From assembly GCA_003133285.1 (NCBI GenBank), contig PKWR01000183.1:1-9414 (forward strand): 9,414 nt of DNA, given 5' to 3'. Shown here piece after piece: positions 1 to 7,141 of the stretch. The stretch is from Coriobacteriia bacterium. Its GTDB lineage: Bacteria > Actinomycetota > Coriobacteriia > Anaerosomatales > PALSA-660. The notes below the pieces were generated by a model. It was not told where the DNA came from, ran no database searches, and saw only the letters and a list, made by a program, of their open reading frames with translations. Each line of letters begins with the position of its first letter. The first letter of the stretch is position 1. The position numbers and the translations under genes were made by a program.

Positions 1-446
1 GTGTAGGTCGCGCCACCGCCGCCGGAACCGACGACTCCCGCTCCACCTCCGGCATAGGAGTAGAGGTCGCGCTGCGCCCCGCTACCTCCGCCGAGCGCCG
101 TGAGGCCTCCGAAGGACGAAGGATCGCCGTTCGTGGCCGGGCCCGAGATCCAACCTTCCACGGTGCCGCAGTCCCCGTCGTCGACCCAACCCATGTACCC
201 GCTGTCGGAAACGCCACCGCCCCCGACCACGACCGGCATCGTGCCGGCGAGCGTGACCGTGTCGGTGCGAACGCCGCCGCCACCACCGCCGCCCGACAGG
301 TTGCCGGCGCCGCCGCCACCGCCGCCTACGGTCAGGACCGTGGCGCCGGGCATCGTCCCGTAGCACAGGAGAGAGCCCGATCCGGTGAACGTGATGACGT
401 CGTAGGACACGCCGCCCACGATCTTGGTCGTCTTGACGCCGCCCAC
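1..446 (-). other. Glycine-rich domain, copy 2 (partial, cut by window edge)
   Basis: It encodes residues about 1957 to 2104 and continues beyond the window. It starts VGGVKTTKIVGGVSYDVITFTGSGSLLCYG, then ATVLTVGGGGGGAGNLSGGGGGG, then DPSSFGGLTALGGGSGAQRDL. The order of elements matches copy 1, so the two are tandem domains of one type. The closing VVIV strand is not reached in this window. It carries two cysteines (C1984, C2049), unlike copy 1 which has none, so a disulfide within this copy is possible. Confidence 0.66.
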
Positions 447-3400
447 GGCCGAGAAGGTCGGCGGTGCCGGAGTCGGGAAGCTGACGATGACCACGCCGGA
501 GCCACCGTTGCCCGAGAGGTTGCTCTCCCCACCGGAAGCGTTGCCGCCGTTCCCCGTGTTGGGGGCGACCGAAGCGGCGACAGTGTTCTCGTAGTAGCCC
601 CCTCCGGCGCCGCCCGCAGCGTAGACCACGGACGATCCTGAGATCGCATTGCTGGTGCCGGCGCCCCCGACGCCCAGACTGCTCGCCGTGGCGTTGCCAC
701 CGGCCGATGCCGATCCGCCACCGCCCGCGCCGTGCCACGTGGGGTTGACGTAGTACCCGGTGCCTCCGGCGAGACCCTGCCCGCTGGCGCCCGCGGCGCC
801 GCTGACGCCCGGCTTGCCTCCGGCTGCGGTCAGTCCGAATCCGGTGCTGGCCAGACCGCTCTGTGCCGTGTCGGAAGTGTAGTTCGGGGCGGCGTTGGAG
901 GTGCCGGACGCGCCGCCGCCTCCGTCACCGACCACGATGTTCATCGTGCCGGTCAGGTTGGTCTTCGTGCCGGTCACGTACTGCCCTGCACCGCCGCCGC
1001 CGCCATGCCGCGCCCCTCCGCCGCCCCCGCCGCCGACGACCAGCACCGAGGCGGTCGCTATCGACCCGGGGATGGTGATGCTGCCCGAGGACCTGAACAC
1101 CACGACCGTGTTCGATCCGGATGTGTAGGCGACCCCTCCCCCGGTCAGGGTGAAGGGCGCGGCCGTACCTCCCCCGGTGGTGGTCGAAGTGATCGAGCAC
1201 GTCACGGGCATCGGAACGCCGTCGAGCATCCCCGTCGCTGTGGTGATGACACTGGAGGTCGACGTCGCGCTGACTCCGACGGTGGTCTCACGAACGGGGA
1301 TAGTCACGTTCTCGGTCGGCACCATGCCGCTGAACGACATGCCCGCGTCCGGCCCTATTGTGAAGTTGACGGTGTGGACCGCTTCGATGTTGCCCGCGTA
1401 GTCCTCCGACCAGAAGACCACACTGCGGCTCACCGTGGAGAGGTCCGCGGGACCCTGCACGTGCACGCTCACGCCGGTCTGGGCCGTCGTATCGGTGGAA
1501 AGCCTCCAGTAGGTCGCCTTCACACCGGACCGGCCCGGCTGATCGCTGGCGGTCAACGTGAAGTTCGCGTTGCCCGCGTAGGATCCGCCGGCGTTCGACG
1601 TCGTGACCGGCGCCCACAGATCGATCCCGACCTGAACGGTCTTCGTGGGTTCGACGTTGCCGAACCCGTCAGTCGACCAGTAGTCGAGGACATGGTCGCC
1701 ATCGCGCGTCACCTGAACCGACGTCGTCGGAAGGGTCCCCGTTGTGATGGAACCCCCGTCCAGGCGATAGAACGTGTTCGAAGGGTTCGCGCGTCCGCCC
1801 ACGGCCTGCGCCGTGAGGTGGACGGTCGCCGGCGAGCCGTTATACCAACGCTTCGCGTCGCACACCGTCGTCGGACCGAAGTAGTCGACCAGGAAGAGCG
1901 CCGTCTGATGAGGCAGCTCCTCGTTACCGGCCTTGTCGACCGACCAGAACTCGAGGGTGTGGGCACCCGATCCTGTCGCGAGGAGCACGGTGCCCGTCTT
2001 CGCCGCACCGCCGTCGAGGATGTAGTAGGTCGCGGCCACGCCGGATCCGCCGACATTGTCAGAGGGGAAGAGGCTGATGATCCCGCTGCCCGCATAGGTC
2101 GGTTTCGCGTTCGAGTAGGTTCTCGGCGCGATGGTGTCCGGGGGATAGCTCGTGAACGACACGGACTTCGGGGACTCGACGTTGCCGGCCTTGTCCTCGG
2201 ACCAGTACTGGATGACGTGCTGAGCGGCATACCCCTTCAGCGGCGCCGGCACGGAGACCGACGTCCCCTTCACGGTCATCCCGTTATCGAGGACGTAGTA
2301 GGTCGCCTTGATGCCCGATCCGCTATCGCTTGCTTGGAGCGTGAAGCTCTTGGACTTCCAGTAGGTGGCTCCGGAGGTGGCGTCGCACGTCGTCACGGGG
2401 AACGCCGTGTCGATCATGAAGCTCTTGGACTGATGCGGCGTCTCGACGTTGCTCGGCGTCGCTTTGTCCTGCGCCCAGTACTCGATGGTGTGCGTCTGGT
2501 CCCCGGTCGCGGTGACGAGGTAGGACGCCGGCGGTATGCCGACCCCCGTCAGCGCCTTCGCCGCGGCTCCGTCGAGGCGGTACCACATGGTCTGGATCCC
2601 GGTCTGCACGTCCCACGAGAACAGGTGGATCTCGGCGGGGTTCGAGCCGGCCTTGTAGTAGGGCTTGATGTCGTCGTAGGACCGCGGCGCATACGTGTCC
2701 GGACCGGAGACCACGGTGACGTGCATCCGCTTCGGGGTCTCCGCGTTGCCGGCCTTGTCCACAGACCAGTAGTCGATGTCCCACGTCCCTGGACCGACGA
2801 GGACCGGGTTCGTGATCTGCTCGTTGCCGTCCGCGGTATTGCGCCAATGGGTGTAGGACACGCCCGACCCGGTGACACCGGCGACCGTGTCGGTCGCCGC
2901 CAGCGGGATGATCGCCTGCCCCACGTACGTCGTCGTGAGCACGGAGGCCTGCGTGATCGGGGGCGTGGTGTCCGTCAGGAAGTCGATGTGCTTGGTCGGC
3001 TCGAGGTTGCCCGCCCTGTCGACGGACCAGAAGTCCACGTGGTGCGGCCCCTCGCCCTGCACGGTGACCCAGGTCAGCCCGAGCAGCGTGGCGACTCCCT
3101 GGACGGCCGCTCCGCCGTCGATGGAGTAGTAGGTCGCCTTCAGGCCAGAGCCGCCGTCATTGTCCTGCGCGATCAGCTGGAACACTGCGAGCGGCGTGTT
3201 GTACAGATCCTGGTTGAACGCAGTGGTCGTGGGGGGCACGATCTCGTGGTAGCTCGTGAACGTGACGGTCTTCGCAGGAGTCTCGACGTTGCCGGCCTTG
3301 TCCCTGGCCCAGAAGGCCAAGGTGTGCACGACCGGGTCGCTCAAGGGCGAGTCGACGTAGACGGTAGACCCGGTCTGCACATCGCCGCCGTCGAGCTGCC

Positions 3401-6314
3401 AGTACATCGCGGCGATCCCGCCGGTGTCTTCGGCGGACAGGTTGATGCTTGCCGGGCCGACGTAGGACGACTGCGCGTCGGAACTGGATTGGGGCTGCGT
3501 CGTGTCAGGCGCGGTCCCCGGGCCCACCAGGAAACTGATCGTGACGGGGGTCGAGTTCGGGGACGGAAGGTGGAACCGGTCGGTCGCGGCATCCGTTCCG
3601 ACGTACGTGAGCGTGTGTGGAACGGGCGCGGCATCGGGGTCGGTCGGCGCGGCGACGGTGACACCGAATGCCATGCTCCGGGTGGCGGTCACGCTCTGGG
3701 TCGTGACCCAGTCGCCGTTGTCGAGGCTGTATCGGATGCTGCTCACACCCTGGCCCGCAGGCCCGTCATCCGCCTGCAGGTGGATGACCGCGTCCCCCGC
3801 GAACAGCTGCGCGGCGGCGTCCGTCATCAGCGGGCCGAAGGTGTCGAGTGCACGCTGCGTGAGCGTGAGCGTCCGAAGCTCCTCGCGGTTGCCGCTCTTG
3901 TCGTATGCGAAGAAGGAGTACTTCAGCTCGACGGACCCGACGGCGGGCGCCTGCACGGGCGCGAAGTTGAGTGGAGTCTGCGAACCCGTCCAGTCGTTCG
4001 CGAAGGTCTGCACGCCGTTCGTGTTCATGCTGACCCAGATCTGATTCACCCCACTGCCCGAGGGCACTTCAGTGGAGGTGAACTGCGGCACGAAGTCGCC
4101 CCAGACCACGTACTCAGGGTCGCCGATCTGGGGGTAGTTGTAGTCCAGGGCCTTGCCCGGGTTGTTGGAGTCTCGAACGATCGTGTACGGCGGGAGCGTG
4201 TCGCGCCCGCGCATGACGAACGCGTCCGTGCGGGGGGACTCGACGTTGCCGGCCTGGTCCTTGGAGTAGTACTCCACGGTCCTGGTCGCAACGGTGTTGT
4301 CGGCCAGCGGCGGGATGACGATCTCGTTCGTGTATGTCGTCTCGACGCCGCCATCGATGCGGTACCACGTGTGCCAGATCGTGCCAACGGCCAGGTTGGA
4401 CGCGTCGGAAGCAGTCAGCGTGATCACGGCCTGGCCGTTGTACGACGGCATGGCGTTCGATGTCGTCATCGGCTTGACGGTGTCCCCTCCCACCGGGACG
4501 ACCTTGACGAAGACATCCTTGCCGATAGCCGGCGTGTCGATGCCGTAGCTGTCAGGATCGGGGATCGCCAACCCCGTCAGCGCCGGGTCGTTGGGGTCCG
4601 TATTGGTGCTGTACTCGTCCCAGCGAGTGACCTTCAGCGCGCCGGACCCCGTTTGCGGGAACAGCGGAGGCGGAGTCGTCCCGGTCGTCCGCTCGGGTCC
4701 GATGACCGTCTTCGAGAACCCGCCGAACGAGCTGTCGGCGCCAACGAAGTTCGCGCCCCTGATACCGTCGCGTGCGATGAGTGAGCCGGTGATCGTGAGC
4801 GTGTTCCGCTTGGGGACGCCGACCTCCTGCTTGAACTCGTCAGGCAGCTGCGTCGGGTTCTCCGGATCCATGATGATGGCGCCGCTGACGGCCAGCATGC
4901 TGGCCTGGATCGTGACGTTGTTCGGCATCGTCTCGCCTGCGGCCTTGCCGTAGGACGCCTGCGCGCCCGACTTCACGCCGCGCGTGTAGCTCTCACCGCT
5001 CAAGACGCTCGTGTCGCCCGTGCGGGTCTCGTACGAGACGTTCGGATCGGTCGACTGCGGCATCGCGCTGCATATGTAGATGTTGTGCTTGGCGACGAGA
5101 CCCACGGTCGCGGTGCTTCCCACCGCCCGCTCGATCGGGCCGATGATGTAGATGTCGCGCTCCGACACGATCGTCACCGACCTCGAGATATCCTTAGCCG
5201 TCACGTAGACGTCGAGGTCGCCTCCGACATAGATGACGTTGGTGCCGCGCGGGTCGAGCGCCCGCGCCGTGATGGACTTCGGACGTCCGGCCAGGTCCGG
5301 ACTCGCCCAGCCGTTGATGTTCCACGTCGGGTCCTGGCGCGCGAAGTCGATGAACTCCTGCCGTCCGATCGATGCCTTCTCCGCCGGGGTCACCGCAGCG
5401 TAGATGTTGTTCGGAGTCCACATCGAGCGGATGTAGAACACGCCCAACGCCTTCTCTGCGGGTGTCTCGTTCGAGAAGTCGACTCCGACCCCCACGAGGT
5501 CGGTCGCGTTGATCGAAGGATCCGACTGCGTCGGGACACCCCACGAACTGCGGCTCGGGTTGCTCGCGTCGCGGTAGAACGTCATCGGTTTGACGAGATC
5601 GGCGGCCTCCTGGGGAAGGGATGCTCCAGTCGCCCACGGGGTCCGCTGCCATGAGGCCGTGTACAGGTTCGGGAAGACGCTGTCGATCTGCGAGAAGTCC
5701 AGTGCCGAGATGCGCTGGACTCCGCCCGATGCATTCTGAGGGTTCACGACCGCCGCGGGAGTCGCCGAGTACACGGTGACACCCGGGAATGTCTGCTCGA
5801 GGTCGACCCCCTCGTTGCTGCGCACCGAGCCGCTCACGGTCACGCCCGGTGTCCCTCGACCGAGCGTGACATCCCCTCCGGTGACCATGGTGTAGTCGGC
5901 GTAGCTCTCGGGCCTCGCCTCGCTCCTGATCACATGCAGCTGTCCCGACAGCCTGTCGTGACCGACCGCGGTGATGGTGCTGGATGCGATGTTCGCGACG
6001 ACTGTCCAGGTGCCGTCCTGGGCCTTGCCTGCGATGGTCGGAGTGGTCACCCAGTAGTCCGGGTCGGTCCGCAGCGCGCTGAGGTAGACCTCCATGCCCT
6101 GCTCCGCGAGCGAGGTCGCGCGCACGGCGGCCTGAGCACGGACCTGCTGCGTCTGCTGGAAGACGACCACGCCGACCACTGCGGCAGCGATGACGAACAG
6201 CACAGCCGCCGCCCCCATGACGACCAGCATCGTGCTGCCGAGGTCGTTCCGCGGCGATCGTGCGCCGCAGGCCTGCCCGGCTGCATCAGTGGTGGTGGCC
6301 GTGCCGTCGTACAT
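1..6314 (-). CDS. Giant PilX/GspK-like minor pilin with Ig-like (OmpL47-type) repeats and glycine-rich domains; C-terminus outside window
   Basis: The frame is open from ATG at 6314 to the window edge, at least 2104 codons without a stop. The start has a GAAGGAG ribosome site 5 bases upstream. Residues 1-28 are a short polar leader ending NDLGST. Residues 29-52 form one hydrophobic helix followed by QQTQQVRAQAAVRATSLAEQG, the anchor and amphipathic stretch typical of PilX/GspK-type minor pilins. Residues about 140-530 are beta-rich, with IYV, IYI and NIYI strands like the DUF4900-type region that I recall following PilX anchors. Residues about 608-1656 hold about eleven Ig-like repeats. Residues about 1660-1722 are a Ser/Thr-rich linker, and from 1727 there are two Gly-rich domains. 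Extracellular cysteines seen are C415, C1310, C1485, C1706, C1984 and C2049. It is last in a minor-pilin operon. I infer a surface protein carried at the pilus tip, probably adhesive; a monotopic surface adhesin is the alternative. The protein class is well supported; the function is not proven. Confidence 0.88.
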   Translation of the reverse strand, partial: MYDGTATTTDAAGQACGARSPRNDLGSTMLVVMGAAAVLFVIAAAVVGVVVFQQTQQVRAQAAVRATSLAEQGMEVYLSALRTDPDYWVTTPTIAGKAQDGTWTVVANIASSTITAVGHDRLSGQLHVIRSEARPESYADYTMVTGGDVTLGRGTPGVTVSGSVRSNEGVDLEQTFPGVTVYSATPAAVVNPQNASGGVQRISALDFSQIDSVFPNLYTASWQRTPWATGASLPQEAADLVKPMTFYRDASNPSRSSWGVPTQSDPSINATDLVGVGVDFSNETPAEKALGVFYIRSMWTPNNIYAAVTPAEKASIGRQEFIDFARQDPTWNINGWASPDLAGRPKSITARALDPRGTNVIYVGGDLDVYVTAKDISRSVTIVSERDIYIIGPIERAVGSTATVGLVAKHNIYICSAMPQSTDPNVSYETRTGDTSVLSGESYTRGVKSGAQASYGKAAGETMPNNVTIQASMLAVSGAIIMDPENPTQLPDEFKQEVGVPKRNTLTITGSLIARDGIRGANFVGADSSFGGFSKTVIGPERTTGTTPPPLFPQTGSGALKVTRWDEYSTNTDPNDPALTGLAIPDPDSYGIDTPAIGKDVFVKVVPVGGDTVKPMTTSNAMPSYNGQAVITLTASDASNLAVGTIWHTWYRIDGGVETTYTNEIVIPPLADNTVATRTVEYYSKDQAGNVESPRTDAFVMRGRDTLPPYTIVRDSNNPGKALDYNYPQIGDPEYVVWGDFVPQFTSTEVPSGSGVNQIWVSMNTNGVQTFANDWTGSQTPLNFAPVQAPAVGSVELKYSFFAYDKSGNREELRTLTLTQRALDTFGPLMTDAAAQLFAGDAVIHLQADDGPAGQGVSSIRYSLDNGDWVTTQSVTATRSMAFGVTVAAPTDPDAAPVPHTLTYVGTDAATDRFHLPSPNSTPVTISFLVGPGTAPDTTQPQSSSDAQSSYVGPASINLSAEDTGGIAAMYWQLDGGDVQTGSTVYVDSPLSDPVVHTLAFWARDKAGNVETPAKTVTFTSYHEIVPPTTTAFNQDLYNTPLAVFQLIAQDNDGGSGLKATYYSIDGGAAVQGVATLLGLTWVTVQGEGPHHVDFWSVDRAGNLEPTKHIDFLTDTTPPITQASVLTTTYVGQAIIPLAATDTVAGVTGSGVSYTHWRNTADGNEQITNPVLVGPGTWDIDYWSVDKAGNAETPKRMHVTVVSGPDTYAPRSYDDIKPYYKAGSNPAEIHLFSWDVQTGIQTMWYRLDGAAAKALTGVGIPPASYLVTATGDQTHTIEYWAQDKATPSNVETPHQSKSFMIDTAFPVTTCDATSGATYWKSKSFTLQASDSGSGIKATYYVLDNGMTVKGTSVSVPAPLKGYAAQHVIQYWSEDKAGNVESPKSVSFTSYPPDTIAPRTYSNAKPTYAGSGIISLFPSDNVGGSGVAATYYILDGGAAKTGTVLLATGSGAHTLEFWSVDKAGNEELPHQTALFLVDYFGPTTVCDAKRWYNGSPATVHLTAQAVGGRANPSNTFYRLDGGSITTGTLPTTSVQVTRDGDHVLDYWSTDGFGNVEPTKTVQVGIDLWAPVTTSNAGGSYAGNANFTLTASDQPGRSGVKATYWRLSTDTTAQTGVSVHVQGPADLSTVSRSVVFWSEDYAGNIEAVHTVNFTIGPDAGMSFSGMVPTENVTIPVRETTVGVSATSTSSVITTATGMLDGVPMPVTCSITSTTTGGGTAAPFTLTGGGVAYTSGSNTVVVFRSSGSITIPGSIATASVLVVGGGGGGGARHGGGGGAGQYVTGTKTNLTGTMNIVVGDGGGGASGTSNAAPNYTSDTAQSGLASTGFGLTAAGGKPGVSGAAGASGQGLAGGTGYYVNPTWHGAGGGGSASAGGNATASSLGVGGAGTSNAISGSSVVYAAGGAGGGYYENTVAASVAPNTGNGGNASGGESNLSGNGGSGVVIVSFPTPAPPTFSAVGGVKTTKIVGGVSYDVITFTGSGSLLCYGTMPGATVLTVGGGGGGAGNLSGGGGGGGVRTDTVTLAGTMPVVVGGGGVSDSGYMGWVDDGDCGTVEGWISGPATNGDPSSFGGLTALGGGSGAQRDLYSYAGGGAGVVGSGGGGATY
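477..1136 (-). other. Glycine-rich domain, copy 1, of the giant pilin
   Basis: It encodes residues about 1727-1946. It opens with VAYTSGSNTVVVFRSSGSITIPG, followed by ASVLVVGGGGGGARHGGGGGAGQ. It continues through several GGGG/GGAGG runs and closes with GNGGSGVVIVSFPTP. The plan (a strand with SGSxTIPG, then VLVVGGGGGGG, then a final SGVVIV strand) is that of the Gly_rich domain common at the ends of bacterial and phage surface proteins, where it probably forms a glycine-rich helical bundle. The family assignment is from memory of that motif order. Confidence 0.72.
1349..4493 (-). repeat. About eleven tandem Ig-like/OmpL47-type repeats inside the giant pilin
   Basis: The repeats encode residues about 608-1656. 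Each has the pattern D..G.SG..ATYY.LDGG, then a variable strand, then H.(I/L)(E/D)(Y/F)W(S/A).DKAGN.E. The conserved Asn of the DKAGN motif falls at residues 690, 809, 1009, 1103, 1190, 1289, 1378, 1464, 1553 and 1642, with a degenerate copy near 909 that reads TDAATD. Spacing is 86-119 residues, mostly 86-100. Repeat 7 reads DKATPSNVE, a small insertion. This pattern is that of domains labelled OmpL47-type or Ig-like in bacterial surface proteins. The repeats probably form an extended rod that projects the C-terminal glycine-rich domains away from the cell. Ligand binding by the repeats cannot be judged. Confidence 0.85.
4720..5900 (-). other. Beta-helix-like (DUF4900-like) region of the giant pilin
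   Basis: Boundaries are approximate. This stretch encodes residues about 140-530, between the membrane anchor and the Ig-like repeats. It contains short beta strands in stacked array: NVIYVGGDLDVYVTA, SVTIVSERDIYIIG, TVGLVAKHNIYI, NVTIQASMLAVSGAIIM and TLTITGSLIARDGIRG. Such VTI/IYI/GSL ladders are typical of parallel beta-helix or bactofilin-like folds. From memory, similar regions follow PilX N-termini in other bacteria under the name DUF4900. The family name is recall, not a search result; the strand pattern is visible directly. It may act as a stalk base between pilus and repeats. Confidence 0.5.
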
Positions 6315-6319
6315 GGTGA

Positions 6320-6326
6320 CTCCTTC
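6320..6326 (-). promoter_or_regulatory. Ribosome binding site of the giant pilin gene
   Basis: Read on the minus strand, GAAGGAG is followed by TCACC and the ATG at 6314. The canonical sequence and 5-base spacer fix this start. It is the only textbook Shine-Dalgarno site in the prepilin cluster; the two genes upstream have G-runs instead. Confidence 0.8.
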
Positions 6327-6346
6327 GCTGCAGAAGGTCGCTCGGC

Positions 6347-7072
6347 TCAGTAGCCGTTGATGACGTAGGCGATGACGCGGAACGCGCTGATGCGGTCGAC
6401 CACGTTCGAGTCCTTGTCAGGGAGCCCGTTGCGCAGGCGCAGGGTGATGAGCCCGATCAGGCCGGGATTCCCGGCCAGGTCGGAGCCGGGGTTGGTGGCG
6501 TTGACCGCATACGAGAACATCGTCGCTTGGCGGCGGTCCGCCGCAGACGCCAGGTCGGAAGCCGTGGACAGACCGGTGAGGACCGACGAGGTCGTGGAGA
6601 TCCCGCCGCTGAAACTGTCCAGCGACGAGATCTGGTCCGTCGCCATGGACGACGGCGCGCGAGTCACGACCCTGAGCAGTTGGTGGCTCGTGTCGTCCGC
6701 CCTCCACGTCACGAGCTCCGGACGGTGGTCCGCCGGACTGTCGACGTCAGCCAGGAACGAGCACGCGCGCTCGCCCGCGACCAGGACGGCACTGACGCTC
6801 CGGTCGCCGGGGAGCATCGCATGTCCCAGGTCACGCTCGAATGAGGCGAAGACCTGCCGGCTCGCCTCGGACGCCTGGCTGCCGTTGCCGACACGGTTGA
6901 GGTTGGCGTTCGACGACGTCAGGAGCAGCCATGCAGCGGTCATGACGACGAGCATGACGGCAACGCTCGTGGTCATCTCCATGAGCGTGAATCCGTCTTC
7001 GGTGGCCGGGCGGCGTCGGACGAGGGCGTGCCCTTGGGTGACTCCCGATCGCCTGAATGTGACTCCCCGCAT
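6347..7072 (-). CDS. PilW/GspJ-like minor prepilin
   Basis: 241 residues. The leader is 27 residues, ends EDG, and is followed by FTLMEMTTSVAVMLVVMTAAWLLLTSS. This is a class III prepilin signal: cleavage is expected between G27 and F28, and E32 is the conserved Glu5 of the mature protein. After the helix, NGSQASEASRQVFASFERDLGHAM is the amphipathic continuation seen in PilW/GspJ proteins. The rest is a globular domain ending in AYVINGY, with one cysteine in ERACSFLAD. Prepilin peptidase would process it at the inner membrane. It lies between a PilV/GspI-like gene (69-base gap) and the PilX/GspK-like giant (32-base gap). The GspJ label rests on position, size and signal, not on sequence search; a generic type IV prepilin is the fallback. 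The ATG at 7072 is the only evident start before the signal, though its ribosome site is just a G-run. Confidence 0.85.
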   Translation of the reverse strand: MRGVTFRRSGVTQGHALVRRRPATEDGFTLMEMTTSVAVMLVVMTAAWLLLTSSNANLNRVGNGSQASEASRQVFASFERDLGHAMLPGDRSVSAVLVAGERACSFLADVDSPADHRPELVTWRADDTSHQLLRVVTRAPSSMATDQISSLDSFSGGISTTSSVLTGLSTASDLASAADRRQATMFSYAVNATNPGSDLAGNPGLIGLITLRLRNGLPDKDSNVVDRISAFRVIAYVINGY

Positions 7073-7075
7073 CTG

Positions 7076-7082
7076 CCCCCCC
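7076..7082 (-). promoter_or_regulatory. G7 tract in the ribosome-site position of the PilW-like gene
   Basis: On the minus strand the sequence before the ATG reads AGGAATCGGGGGGGCAG. Seven consecutive G residues lie 3 bases before the start. A clearer AGGA core lies 13 bases before the start, which is far for efficient initiation. The G-run could serve as a purine-rich ribosome site. A change of its length would alter the AGGA-to-ATG distance. Confidence 0.35.
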
Positions 7083-7141
7083 GATTCCTGCCCGTGTGCC
7101 CCTGTGCCCCTGCTCCGACTGCCCCGCCGTCCCGCCCTCGA

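Noticed and set aside
272..327. CRISPR-like repeats in the CCG-rich stretch
   Set aside because: These are short in-frame trinucleotide tracts coding for glycine, with no regular repeat-spacer spacing.
732..4784. A plus-strand open frame of 1350 codons antisense to the giant gene
   Set aside because: It is Arg/Gly/Val/Asp-rich with no recognisable domain and no ribosome site. It lies wholly opposite the well-supported repeats. In GC-rich genes a strong third-position bias removes stops from an antisense frame, so its length is a by-product.
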